Shown here: positions 19,601-26,973 of the stretch, one piece after another
Position numbering within the stretch: position 1 is the stretch's first letter
Layout of the letters: every line of letters begins with the position of its first letter
DNA from: a virus
DNA length: 28,080 nucleotides
Reading direction: 5' to 3' (one strand)
IMG/VR virus record: IMGVR_UViG_3300010300_000079
Location: 1-28,080 of that record
Translations under genes and position numbers: made by a program
Notes under the pieces: model-generated
Told to the model about the DNA's origin: nothing
Databases searched by the model: none
Seen by the model: only the letters and a program-made list of their open reading frames with translations

Positions 19601-22600
19601 TTATTAGTAATATCAACTGATAATACTTTTACTGTTTCTTGACCTATTCTTAATAGATCATTTTCAGATAATCCTCTTACATTTACTAAAGAAAGAATAT
19701 TATCAGTAGTTGATAATCCTATATGATCTACAATTGCAAGATAGTCTCTTGCATTTGGGAAATTGCCTTTATCTAAATCACTATCAGCAAAGGAAATTGT
19801 ATCTCCTTTTCTATAATTTGTTCCTTTTGAAGTTATAGTTACTGTTGAAACTACTCCTGGATTAAAAACAACTGTAGTTAATGCACCTGTTATTGGAAAA
19901 TTAGTTTGATTGTTTGTTAGTGTAATTGTATTAGTATCTCTATCAACAGATAATACAGATGTATCATTAGAAATATTTTGTCCACGAACTCTTATTCCAG
20001 GAAATACATGAGTCGTATCATCTACAACAATTGTATTTGTTGCGCTATTTGATGATGTAACGTTAACAATATAACCAATTGTAACTGTAGCTCTAGCATT
20101 ATCAGATCCACCAGATCTCCCAATAACAGCACTATCTACGTCACCAACAGTTTGACCAAGATTATTTCTTGCATCATTAACATTTGAGAATAAAACTTCA
20201 ACATCAGTAAAAGTTCCACCACCAAAAGTTGATGATGCATAATCAAACCCGCCAATTAATGTATCAATTCTACCAATACCAGTATCTTGAATAGTAGAAA
20301 AATAATTTTGTTTTGCTAATTTAAGTTTTTGATACTTTCTTTTTCTTACATAATAAGTTGTTTCAGTAACAGAATCGTCTGGATCAATCTCAACATTAAT
20401 AATATCATTAATTGATAGTCTGTGAGCATCTTCAGTTTTTACTAAAACAATATTAGAAGAAGATGATAATACGTTAATGTTTTTACTTAGTGAACTAATA
20501 ACAATTATTTTAGAACCAGAAGTGTCAATTAAATTATCACTTAATAAAGAATAACTATCATCTACAATAAAAGATCCAGTCAATACTTTTAATTTTACAA
20601 TATTTTGATCATTAGTAGATTCTAATACTTCACCAGTAGCAATTGTAGAATCAACACCATCATACAAACTTAATACAGACCCTTTTACATAAGACGATTC
20701 TTTATCTATTGTTACATTAATAATAGTTTTATCTGAACTAATAGTGTCAGTAGAATTAAATGTATTTGTTACCGATCTAAGAACAATTTCTGTTGTATTA
20801 AAAGAATCACCTACAACTTCTCCCGTGGCACCAGTATTATCTTGAGTAATAATATCACCATCAAAGAAATATACAAAATTTCTTGTAGATATTTTTGTTG
20901 GTTTTACTTCTACTGATTCTACACTCTCTACATTTCTTCCAAAAATTTCGCTAACAGATGCTGCAGCTCCTTGTCCTCCAGTATTTGAATCGTCAACTAG
21001 TACTAAACTATTCAGATTTAATTCATTATCAACAGAAAAATTGCCAACAGAATCTTCTACTACAGCAGATGTAACAGATCCTTTTTTAACAGATTGAATA
21101 GTTGCAACAGCATTATATCCGTTTGAATCTATGCCACTAACATTTAATCTTAAACTATTTCTAGGAAGATCGTTTTGTGAAATATCTGAACTATAATTTG
21201 AAGATACTGGTAAAGAATAAAAATTTTCTCCAAGGATATATGGAAAGGTTGGATTATTTAAACTATTAGTAGATATAAAATATGCGTATGTTCCTTCTGG
21301 ATATTCTGGTGTTACGCAATATCTTCCGTTATTTTCATCAAGTCTTGTTTTACCAGTAGTAATATTCTTTGTCCATGTATAGTCATCAATAAAGGTTCCT
21401 AATGGATAGGTTGCAATAGATGGACCATTTTCCCTTGAAGTTTTAATTGTATATCCAGATTGCATTCTTGCAATAGATGATGTAGGATCACCTGGATCAG
21501 AATATCCAAATGGTCCATAAATTGGATTGCCATCAAAAGCATATCCTAGAATTTTTGAGTGAACCTTAGTTGCAGGTTCTTGTAATAGATTATTTAAGTT
21601 ATCCCCAATCTTCGCTCTCAGTTTGAGTGGATTTGCAACTATGCCATAATGTTTACCAGTTGATGGATTATATGTATCAAATACATAACCATTTGCATCA
21701 TCTAAAGAATTTTCAAGTTTTTTATATCTGTTCTTAACCCACTTTCTAATTTCAGCAGTTGCTGTAGAACCAGATCCTTGTGCTATAATATCTACAGATA
21801 CTGTGTTCTTTCCATACAATCTACCTTTATTAATCTGTATAAATTCTGTAACTTGACCATCTTCTGATACTACAGACTCATATTCAGCAAAATTTCCTTT
21901 TCCATTAGAATCTGTAATTCTAACAATTGGAGGACTTGAATAATATTCTCCTGGATTTTCAACAACAATACTAGTAATTTCACCCTTTGTAACAATTGCT
22001 TTTGCAGTAGCATTTCTACCAGATGTAATAGTTACTTCAGGATCATCTGTGTAAATTTCATTATTAATGATAGAAATTGAATTTACAGTTTCTCCAGATA
22101 GTACAGAAACAGCTTTGTTAGGTTGATTATTAATTAATACAAACGGAGATTTCTTATATCCAGATCCTTTTGCTGTAATATTAGTTTTTGTTATATAACC
22201 ATATTTTACAAGATCGCTATCTTTGTGACTAAACGCCAGAGTTCCATCTACAAAAATACCAACGTCTCTATTACTAGTTTCATAAATTTCAGTAGTCTGT
22301 ATTGGATTTTTTCTAATAATCCTTAAAACTTTAGGATCAAGAAGAGTTTCGTTATCAGTGACACTTAAAATATCATAAGATGGATAACTAGATGAACAAA
22401 TGTAGTAAAACTGTTCATCTTCATAGATAGCAGAAACATCAGCAATAAAATCTTCTATTTGAGTTTGTAGACTCAAATTGGACGAAGAAGAAGGGGCAGT
22501 ATTTAAATCATTTAAATACCACCTAATTGTTTCATCACTGGCATTAAAAATAACTCTATCTCTGGTATTAAATCCAGAATTTGTTATTTGAACACTATCA

Positions 22601-23817
22601 CCCTTTGCTGCATATGGTAAAGAAATTGATGGTTTTAAATCATATAACGTGCCAAATACCATTAGCACAACATTATTATACTTTACAGGAGAAAAATCAT
22701 ATACAGCATCACCAACATTATGTGTTACTGAAGATGATCTGGTATCTACATAAAATTGTTTTACATTTTTTTCTTTAAATGTAAATGTTTCGTTACCAAC
22801 AATAAATGATCCTTCTTTTTTCCATCCAACAGTTGATTGTACAGTAACTCTATCTCCTGCAGTTAAACTAGTTGAAATTTCTTCTTCTAGCTCAGTTCTT
22901 GAAGAAATTCTAAATTCTCCATTTACTGATTGTGGATTTAAAATTACTTCGTAAATTTGTTCGCCATCAGCACCACCAATTGGTCTTACATCATCTACAA
23001 TAGCAGATGCATAAGGATAATTTTTATCATCTTGTATAATTTTATTTCCAATAAGACTAGATGCATTACCAGAAACAACTTTTACTTTTAATGAATATGA
23101 TGTAACCCAATCTGATATTGAAGACTTTAACGTATAATCTCTTGGATTATATGTTGATGGAACATTATCTTCTTCTTTTGCAATAAGAGAATTGAAAACA
23201 AATTTAATTGAACTTTCAGTTCCTTTTGCTTTATAAAACTTTTGAATGTTTTTAATTAAAGTTCTTTTGTCTACATCTTCCTTAAGATACTTTTCAGGAA
23301 AAGAACCTAAGTATTGAGACTCAAAATTTCTTACAATTGCATAAAGAAATAAATTACTGATGTTATATACTTTTTCTCCTAATGAATGTGTAGAAGCTAC
23401 AGTAGTTACAAAATTTGATTCATTATACAAATCTCCTAATTTTGTATTACCACTAACACCTCTAGAACATTCTAGGAGTTCATTACCACTTCTACTAGCA
23501 TAAAATATAATTTCTTCACCAATTCTTACGTATCCATTCTTTTCTGGAAATGAAGAACCATCTACAAGAGTAATAGATGTATCTGTTGAAGTTAATGATA
23601 ATGCTAATTCATCATTTTGCTTAAGTAAATTCTTTTCATAATAATCAATATCCATATACTTTTGGATATTGGTAATTACATCTAATGGAGCACCTTGTAC
23701 TTCCTGAGATTCATAATATTTTTGTACAAACTTACTAAACATCTCATATTCACTTGAGATGAATTCTGGTAATTGTGATTCAATAAGAGTAGATATTCTT
23801 TTAGTCTTTACGGTCAT
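13633..23817 (-). CDS. Giant YHYH-domain baseplate wedge-like protein in the gp7 position (3394 aa)
   Basis: One frame of 10.2 kb lies between gp6 and gp8, the slot of T4 gene 7 (gp7, 1032 aa), so the product is likely a gp7-like wedge connector; similarity to T4 gp7 itself is not visible by eye. The N-terminus (KRISTLIESQLPEFISSEY, then GAPLDVITNIQKYMDIDYYE and FYKAKGTESSIKFVFNSL) is typical of large marine myovirus wedge proteins. Residues ~755-850 form a YHYH-type domain (ILGYAFDGNPIYGPFGYSDP, then GRYCVTPEYPEGTYAYF). Other parts are modular: GxGYxxxPxVxI beta units (~543, 619, 1682, 1760, 3093), a duplicated helical domain (~2140-2490), three DGVLQ-type hairpins (~2066, 2630, 2735), and IGxExIxYxxxxxxxxxxxRG units at both ends. 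The ATG follows the gp6 stop by 4 nt, with a weak GAG ribosome site. No signal peptide or enzyme active site is seen. Confidence 0.8.
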   Translation of the reverse strand: MTVKTKRISTLIESQLPEFISSEYEMFSKFVQKYYESQEVQGAPLDVITNIQKYMDIDYYEKNLLKQNDELALSLTSTDTSITLVDGSSFPEKNGYVRIGEEIIFYASRSGNELLECSRGVSGNTKLGDLYNESNFVTTVASTHSLGEKVYNISNLFLYAIVRNFESQYLGSFPEKYLKEDVDKRTLIKNIQKFYKAKGTESSIKFVFNSLIAKEEDNVPSTYNPRDYTLKSSISDWVTSYSLKVKVVSGNASSLIGNKIIQDDKNYPYASAIVDDVRPIGGADGEQIYEVILNPQSVNGEFRISSRTELEEEISTSLTAGDRVTVQSTVGWKKEGSFIVGNETFTFKEKNVKQFYVDTRSSSVTHNVGDAVYDFSPVKYNNVVLMVFGTLYDLKPSISLPYAAKGDSVQITNSGFNTRDRVIFNASDETIRWYLNDLNTAPSSSSNLSLQTQIEDFIADVSAIYEDEQFYYICSSSYPSYDILSVTDNETLLDPKVLRIIRKNPIQTTEIYETSNRDVGIFVDGTLAFSHKDSDLVKYGYITKTNITAKGSGYKKSPFVLINNQPNKAVSVLSGETVNSISIINNEIYTDDPEVTITSGRNATAKAIVTKGEITSIVVENPGEYYSSPPIVRITDSNGKGNFAEYESVVSEDGQVTEFIQINKGRLYGKNTVSVDIIAQGSGSTATAEIRKWVKNRYKKLENSLDDANGYVFDTYNPSTGKHYGIVANPLKLRAKIGDNLNNLLQEPATKVHSKILGYAFDGNPIYGPFGYSDPGDPTSSIARMQSGYTIKTSRENGPSIATYPLGTFIDDYTWTKNITTGKTRLDENNGRYCVTPEYPEGTYAYFISTNSLNNPTFPYILGENFYSLPVSSNYSSDISQNDLPRNSLRLNVSGIDSNGYNAVATIQSVKKGSVTSAVVEDSVGNFSVDNELNLNSLVLVDDSNTGGQGAAASVSEIFGRNVESVESVEVKPTKISTRNFVYFFDGDIITQDNTGATGEVVGDSFNTTEIVLRSVTNTFNSTDTISSDKTIINVTIDKESSYVKGSVLSLYDGVDSTIATGEVLESTNDQNIVKLKVLTGSFIVDDSYSLLSDNLIDTSGSKIIVISSLSKNINVLSSSSNIVLVKTEDAHRLSINDIINVEIDPDDSVTETTYYVRKRKYQKLKLAKQNYFSTIQDTGIGRIDTLIGGFDYASSTFGGGTFTDVEVLFSNVNDARNNLGQTVGDVDSAVIGRSGGSDNARATVTIGYIVNVTSSNSATNTIVVDDTTHVFPGIRVRGQNISNDTSVLSVDRDTNTITLTNNQTNFPITGALTTVVFNPGVVSTVTITSKGTNYRKGDTISFADSDLDKGNFPNARDYLAIVDHIGLSTTDNILSLVNVRGLSENDLLRIGQETVKVLSVDITNNKVVVERGQNNTLITDHYNGTTCELIESEYRFTPGTQLFDQDPGDPFVKSYDKDTQVLTLYYEYGETSIRNINLNTLFTDQSSPAKTASVSELIALYNKFEYSKSNTNFEILTTLDLQKNYSYKFDTSHSSMANTFLEFSPSINRNIIAVDSFRSNFAPGANGSYITLKPGQTFSYFYGSTPIGNAIDGNALVKDESLVEYTRYYFFDKNNDVDVSDSYFNIINDPLQGRKKIVFTTENSFVYDYTTTPQYDGSGTIKYSTTNRFAVGRIKSVKIDSPGDGYENVPSIFGVAPSRELEATVDVQYNPVSKNITGLTLLQKGKNYVNPKAVVIGDGSGAIIDVFVKDGEIVSVFLKNGGRYNSAPSIKIVETSVKIYFQSDNIGVPESVKIENSGFLYHTDDTLSRKYLSTTALTLFNVDEDAFTEGEKVVSESNGVVYATGIVAKNGWKKGSNIIRLRNVTGSFIKGLSVQSEFRKKPAEIIDIFTSEFSPNVKTYYDNIGYYKSDKGKIGSNSQKITDSYFYQDFSYVIRSKTPISVWRNLIKETTHPAGFQLFGELVIESFGKNDVKSANLKNFSIINLAPKQVSNLSTSKFIKQSIVNYNHVNEERGLGSVSVDSQNNTETYATEISISPAFDGVTKTFTIQDKNTNNPLTPYNEEELLITLDGVVQEPKVAYTVSGTNITFADAPLGERTAEGQNVPPQTFYGRAFKFKIDTLNEEYLRKVRNFFQRNGRWLDAANQIKFNRQFIVEESIGYVTEKYPNIAWNQFREKCSRDIGYFIDAIEHDIRFGGNFKSISAAESYYNNNTVDHITDQITESLDAFKYAAKLCAAAIRNWDYTVTNAVIAPNNETDIIQVDSTFGIVIGMNISSGSQYAEGTTVTEIVNDTQVRVSNNSFISNIANSLDVQPGQTVIILLNEVYAGVQIQDTGIIEVGDVNVAQVGAATLTSVTSFFTIPQVTFSLSKINNGTFYDASNLIEKNKLYIQEETLGYIKAQYPLLVIPDETKCKRDTGYLVDAVVYSLRYGGTEKIIEFAKSYYNGNTLKFINNELTESVEAFEYAVSLMVLAMRTLLPNGTYTSEIPFTGQNILSDPEPFLASCIEVESSLDSYSNIVKTLLLNGIGLVQPEPENSQRSGNWTNRKTYSNYDIIADSKLISYPDYNDSIGSKECDDVVDSISSLYGGLESVLLNGVNSVIKTNVDYIDGETKEFELYYEDSSIVKTDENENLLVFLNGVLQLPKSYNIVRSSDENEPDIISFTEAPKWEQNLNSITTQEPIAIDKTFITRVGSYESLTIDNERVSIKKTGPFLIFDSKTNIPRKIDDTRYAYVFVDGVLQNASKSYIISGATITFKKPLSYHILDDGTQISPRVDILLFYGRDIEKKLTFYDFEPETYYNKVNFSITDSSVGATEYNKIVQYFQLFAPSNYNLSKVVNGTTLLELNTTTGELNIIGHIKKVFFDQNLNRVDFVISSNNIVVGNEFGILDPNGTHILSYDGSLNNPNNVSYQLSNEVTADFTYDLDAETGLRRLPRTASPFAYDTAHAKKEWDLKPSMIPNLKEGDKIKIDGESDFREITSIPDTVFSKDFRPGTIVHNEIYAKVSATNYNGFTKGIGLGIVAELSNGSVSNLVWNKRDYNLYTEFGIVDKSTVYGYMYPPEIEFIPVDNNGGGAKAEAIVLNGMVVDIVLTNPGSGYTQPPKVVISRGYFRDKDHRKIDYYISFSKIPTETNVKSSNFVTSTITAIVGGYQPDGVVLYASVSSPAELNNEFVGINQITIENELDVSVSHEIVSKIDVSAKEISMSSTTFSTAVNVVEVDVKLVEVSIDKTIINFTRLLGSIDKAFNEYPDFYNQDILGNSLRTFEGFKFVETGYSDVSLLTIEDYSNLYPDLTIGDFDEPGTVRVNTTLDLRFNSAYPSIQNFASYLDIAVNATDNTIYVPDTSRFAASGKLLLGDEIIEYTSKLTDRFIGVTRGVDGTTAKPHDAGDLIRTF
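15548..17625 (-). repeat. Three DGVLQ-type beta hairpin modules in the 3394-aa protein
   Basis: Three short units occur: LLITLDGVVQEPKVAYTV...ITF (about 17625-17541), LLVFLNGVLQLPKSYNIV...ISF (about 15930-15820) and AYVFVDGVLQNASKSYIISG...ITF (about 15630-15548). The pattern 'hydrophobic strand, DGVLQ, Y, ITF' is common in phage fibre and fibre-anchor proteins. Confidence 0.6.
16365..17400 (-). repeat. Duplicated helical domain inside the 3394-aa protein
   Basis: Copy 1 (about 17400-17075, residues ~2140-2247) and copy 2 (about 16692-16365, residues ~2376-2484) share an ordered set of motifs. DAANQIKFNRQFIVEESIGY aligns with DASNLIEKNKLYIQEETLGY, CSRDIGYFIDAI with CKRDTGYLVDAV, RFGGN with RYGGT, SYYNNNT with SYYNGNT, and ITESLDAFKYAAKL with LTESVEAFEYAVSL. 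The DNA has diverged, so the duplication is old. Confidence 0.8.
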
Positions 23818-23821
23818 TTAA

Positions 23822-25618
23822 TTACTCTTTGTAAGCTGTAAAACTTGAATTAGCAATATCAACATCTAGATAAACTTCTCGTACTGCCCTCACATCATTA
23901 GATTCTGGGCTTATTCTTACAGATATTCTATTATCAGAAAAACTACCTTTAATGATAGTCACATCATACATTCTTAATTCACCTTTTTGATAATCAATAT
24001 CACCAAGTTCTTCGTTAAGAACTACTTTTTCGCCATTTAACGAGTCTAGTCTATATAGGACAATTTTGCCATTTCGGTCTTCAATATAAACATCATAATT
24101 TGGATATTCAGTAACCCTAAACCCTGTACTGGTCAAAACTGGATCATCACAATCAGTCTCAAAAGCATTCTGAAAACATATCTCATAATATGTCTTTGTG
24201 TTTAGTTGTGGAATAAAATCTTTCCTCATTTTAATAGAGGTTAAGTTAGAATTTATACTACGATCAGAATTATCAATAACACCTACAATTTTACTATATC
24301 TAAATTTACCATTAAACTTTTCAATATCAGAATCATCAAGATAATCTTGTACAGATCCAATAACTTTATCTCTAATTTGTGCTTCTGTCTGATCTGTTGT
24401 ATTACTATTGTAATAGATCTTACTAGTTAACTCAACATACAATACAGATGGATCAATAATTACAGGTTCAATTGATGCAATTGTATATTTTCTCAAATCT
24501 GAAATAATATTTGCTTTTGTAGTTGATGTTAAATATGCAGCATTTGTTGGTTTAATTACAAGAAATACTTTTCCATATTCTGGTGGATCTTGATCCTCTC
24601 CACCAAAAATAATAATATCACTAATTGATGGATAAACATTCCTTACAATTGCACTATAATCTTGTGCAGTTACTGCACGATTCTGTGTACCATATGTCTT
24701 TGGTGCATTATATTTAATCTTCTCAGTAGATTCTTTATCCTCACCACCAGCAGCTGCTATAGTAGAATTAATTGTTACTTCATAAGAATTTGGTGTTACA
24801 CCATCTGGATTCTCTAATACACCAGAAAATACAAATGTTTTTACACTATTTGATTCTGGTCCACTAGTTGTAATATACGATACTTCAATTCTAGAATTAT
24901 TGTCTAACTTCTTACCAATAACTCCATCACCAAATAATATCTCATAACGATCATCTTCTATCTCATCAAGAAAGAAAATCTTTGATTGTCCATCAACACC
25001 TAATATATTGTCAGAAATTAAATATTCTTCACTAAATGATCCTCCTGTAGGAAAAACATTTACTCTGATGGTATTAGTGTCAATATTTGGATTGTCTAAA
25101 ATAAATCTCTGTGTACTTAATGCAGTATTGATTGTATACGTATTTGTAATTAATGTTCCCTCTCTTAATGGAACATTTGAATATACTGCTTGATCATTAA
25201 CAACTTGACCAGTAACATCTTCCGTTGCAATGTACTGATAAATGTTATTATCAAATGAAGTAATAAATCCAGTACCTCTTCTTAATATTAACTCCCTATC
25301 AGTTGTTGGTGTATTATAATCAATCGTGAAGTTAATATAAGCAGTTGGTGATGTAATACTTTTGGGTCTATACCCTAATTGCTTCGCAATTGCTACCACA
25401 TTGTCCCTTAACGTAGCAGAATCTATGAATAGTTCATTTACCACCATATTGGTGTTAAATGCCGTATAATACGTATTATACGCTAATGTGTCAATTAATA
25501 CTGATAATGCTGACCCTTCAAAATCATAATCAGTAAAATCTGATTGTGCCCTAAGATATTCTTTTAGAGCTAATTTAATATCTTCAAAATCTAAATTTGC
25601 AACCTGTGTATATGGCAT
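23822..25618 (-). CDS. 6: Baseplate wedge protein gp6 (baseplate J family)
   Basis: The 598-aa product has the gp6/baseplate-J layout. A helical N-terminus comes first (YDFEGSALSVLIDTLAYNT, residues 31-49; then NELFIDSATLRDNV and QLGYRP, 61-85). It is followed by a beta-rich region with FGDGVIGKKLDNNSRIEVSY, and by the family motif TAQDYSAIVRNVYPSISDII near residue 310. T4 gp6 is 660 aa. In T4, gp6 dimers form the inner ring that holds the wedges around the hub and with gp25 and gp53 starts sheath contraction. Its ATG shares one base with the gp25 stop (TAATG), implying coupled translation of the two partners. There is no sign of truncation. Confidence 0.93.
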   Translation of the reverse strand: MPYTQVANLDFEDIKLALKEYLRAQSDFTDYDFEGSALSVLIDTLAYNTYYTAFNTNMVVNELFIDSATLRDNVVAIAKQLGYRPKSITSPTAYINFTIDYNTPTTDRELILRRGTGFITSFDNNIYQYIATEDVTGQVVNDQAVYSNVPLREGTLITNTYTINTALSTQRFILDNPNIDTNTIRVNVFPTGGSFSEEYLISDNILGVDGQSKIFFLDEIEDDRYEILFGDGVIGKKLDNNSRIEVSYITTSGPESNSVKTFVFSGVLENPDGVTPNSYEVTINSTIAAAGGEDKESTEKIKYNAPKTYGTQNRAVTAQDYSAIVRNVYPSISDIIIFGGEDQDPPEYGKVFLVIKPTNAAYLTSTTKANIISDLRKYTIASIEPVIIDPSVLYVELTSKIYYNSNTTDQTEAQIRDKVIGSVQDYLDDSDIEKFNGKFRYSKIVGVIDNSDRSINSNLTSIKMRKDFIPQLNTKTYYEICFQNAFETDCDDPVLTSTGFRVTEYPNYDVYIEDRNGKIVLYRLDSLNGEKVVLNEELGDIDYQKGELRMYDVTIIKGSFSDNRISVRISPESNDVRAVREVYLDVDIANSSFTAYKE

Positions 25619-26010
25619 TATCGTGTACGCTCTAGAAAGAATTCTACTGCTATTGGTGCATCATCTCTTCCAATAATAGTATATGATAACTCAACTTCAT
25701 ATCCATTATTCAAATCATCAGGTATACACAAAATATTATCAATACTAATTCTTGGTTCGTAACGATTTAATGTATCCCTTATCTCAGATTTGATAATACC
25801 TGCAGTACCATAATCTAATGGTTCAAATAATGCATTCTGTATCCCACAACCTAACTGAGGCTGAAATGGTCTCTCACCTTTCCTAGTAAGAAGCAACACT
25901 GTTATTGCCTGAACAATAGCAGCTTTATCTTTTACTGTTACTAGATCATTAGAAACAGGATGCTTCTTAAATGTAACACTCAAATCTTTGAATGTCTGAA
26001 AGGTTGGCAT
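25618..26010 (-). CDS. 25: Baseplate wedge protein gp25 (GPW/gp25 family)
   Basis: At 130 aa it is nearly the length of T4 gp25 (132 aa). It shows the family core: the helix DKAAIVQAITVLLLTRKGER (residues ~28-47), FQPQLGCGIQNALFEPLD (49-66), TAGIIKSEIRDTLNRYEPRI (69-88), and C-terminal strands ending PIAVEFFLERTR. In T4, gp25 bundles with gp6 and gp53 at the baseplate centre and touches the first sheath ring. It is followed at once by gp6 (TAATG overlap), a pairing seen in many contractile systems. A late-promoter-like AATAAATA lies 25 nt upstream, while no Shine-Dalgarno is visible before the ATG. Confidence 0.93.
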   Translation of the reverse strand: MPTFQTFKDLSVTFKKHPVSNDLVTVKDKAAIVQAITVLLLTRKGERPFQPQLGCGIQNALFEPLDYGTAGIIKSEIRDTLNRYEPRISIDNILCIPDDLNNGYEVELSYTIIGRDDAPIAVEFFLERTR

Positions 26011-26034
26011 TTAGACACAACAATAGACTGCAAT

Positions 26035-26042
26035 TATTTATT
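26035..26042 (-). promoter_or_regulatory. Late promoter-like element before gp25
   Basis: The minus strand reads AATAAATA (7 of 8 to the T4 late consensus TATAAATA), right at the end of the 72-aa gene and 25 nt before the gp25 ATG. The spacing is like that of the perfect element before gp8, which supports it as the start of a wedge-gene transcript. Confidence 0.55.
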
Positions 26043-26260
26043 CATTCGGTCCAATGCTCTACATAATCATCAAATCCTCCAGCACCTCCACAAGGGCGTT
26101 CTAGGCGGTCTTCAGGCATTGGATATAGTTCATCCTTCTTTTTCTTACTGGATGCCTTTCCTGACGCTTTTAGATACTTCTCACTATCAGTCTCGGTGAT
26201 TAATGTCATCCCTTCATTAATAAATTCTTGACTCTTGTCTACTGGATACAATCCCATCAT
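26042..26260 (-). CDS. Small charged protein of unknown function (72 aa)
   Basis: I do not recognise this protein. It is hydrophilic, with a lysine cluster (KASGKASSKKKKDELY, residues ~31-46), an acidic C-terminus ending FDDYVEHWTE, and a Cys-Gly-Gly-Ala-Gly-Gly stretch near residues 57-62. It has no membrane segment. A purine-rich GGGGG sits just upstream: 2 nt before the first of two adjacent ATGs (26260) and 5 nt before the second (26257), so the second may be the true start. It lies between the 167-aa gene and gp25 in the same direction, so it is probably expressed with the late genes. Length, strand and ribosome site support it as a real gene. Confidence 0.6.
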   Translation of the reverse strand: MMGLYPVDKSQEFINEGMTLITETDSEKYLKASGKASSKKKKDELYPMPEDRLERPCGGAGGFDDYVEHWTE

Positions 26261-26294
26261 AGCCCCCGCTATAAATTTGTTTTAATAGAACTTT

Positions 26295-26316
26295 TAATGG
26301 GGTTTCTATCCCATTA
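26295..26316 (-). terminator. Hairpin between the 167-aa and 72-aa genes
   Basis: A perfect 7-bp inverted repeat (TAATGGG / CCCATTA) with an 8-nt loop begins 8 nt after the stop of the 167-aa gene. No T-run follows on either strand, so it is a poor intrinsic terminator. It may instead be a processing or stability element. Confidence 0.3.
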
Positions 26317-26323
26317 CCTTAAT

Positions 26324-26827
26324 TTATTTCCAATGATTATTTGGTCTCTCCCACCAAAAATGTAAGTCCTCTACCTTATCATCATAATATAGTGAAACCA
26401 TATCACTCTTATATTTACTACCAATATTCTCGCAAAGTGATAAAGTATAATAATTCTTCTCTGAAAACTTCTCCATACTACTAGTAATCCAACTATAGTT
26501 CCCACCTCGGATAACGCCTGCCTCACATAATACAAAGTTATCCCAATCTAATACCCACTCCGCAAAATCTAACTCAAAATTTAACTTGTACTGGGAAGGA
26601 TCTTCATCTGGAAATGGCACATTCACTGCCTCAATATGAAAAATCTCCCGATCCATTGTTAATGAATGCGAGAGATGTTGTGTCACAATACTTGAATAAT
26701 CAGGAGAAACACACAAAAAACATGTCTTACTTGGATGTATATCCCAATCTGACATCTTGATCTTGTATGACATCTCCTGAATGAGTGCCATCTCTTTATC
26801 CTGTGAGATGAACAGTAAATCTTTCAT
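26324..26827 (-). CDS. Uncharacterised protein with a phosphoribosyltransferase-like motif (167 aa)
   Basis: This soluble 167-aa protein has no signal peptide or membrane helix. Residues 98-114 (FVLCEAGVIRGGNYSWI) follow the shape of the PRPP-binding loop of phosphoribosyltransferases: four hydrophobic residues, an acidic residue, then a Gly-rich turn. The usual second acidic residue is Ala and the final Thr is Asn. The strand TLSLCENIGSKYKSDMVSLY (128-147) follows, as strands do after that loop in the fold. The C-terminus is rich in Trp (LHFWWERPNNHW). The similarity is by eye and weak, and the loss of the second acidic residue argues against normal activity. The ATG overlaps the stop of the 48-aa gene by one base (TAATG), with GGGAAG just upstream. 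A conserved late-region protein of unknown role is the safe call. Confidence 0.6.
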   Translation of the reverse strand: MKDLLFISQDKEMALIQEMSYKIKMSDWDIHPSKTCFLCVSPDYSSIVTQHLSHSLTMDREIFHIEAVNVPFPDEDPSQYKLNFELDFAEWVLDWDNFVLCEAGVIRGGNYSWITSSMEKFSEKNYYTLSLCENIGSKYKSDMVSLYYDDKVEDLHFWWERPNNHWK

Positions 26828-26973
26828 TACTTCCCTTGCCCTCTATATGCTTTTCGTGCCTTGTTACGACTAGTCGCAGCATATTTAGTATGCTTCCCAC
26901 TACCTTGGCGTGTGTTCTTTGGATGAGACTCAATAATCTGCTTCCCACTAATACCAATCTTGCTTCGTGCCAT
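26827..26973 (-). CDS. Very basic 48-aa protein of unknown function
   Basis: A short frame starts MARSKIGISGKQIIESHPKN and ends RNKARKAYRGQGK. About a quarter of its residues are Lys or Arg with a single acidic residue, so it is strongly basic and may bind nucleic acid or an acidic virion partner. It is well supported as a gene. A GGAG ribosome site sits 7 nt before the ATG, formed by the final codons of the PAAR-like gene; the start is 2 nt after that gene's stop; and its own stop overlaps the next ATG (TAATG). I recall similar short basic proteins ending in RGQGK beside baseplate genes of marine T4-like phages, but the function is unknown to me. Confidence 0.7.
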   Translation of the reverse strand: MARSKIGISGKQIIESHPKNTRQGSGKHTKYAATSRNKARKAYRGQGK

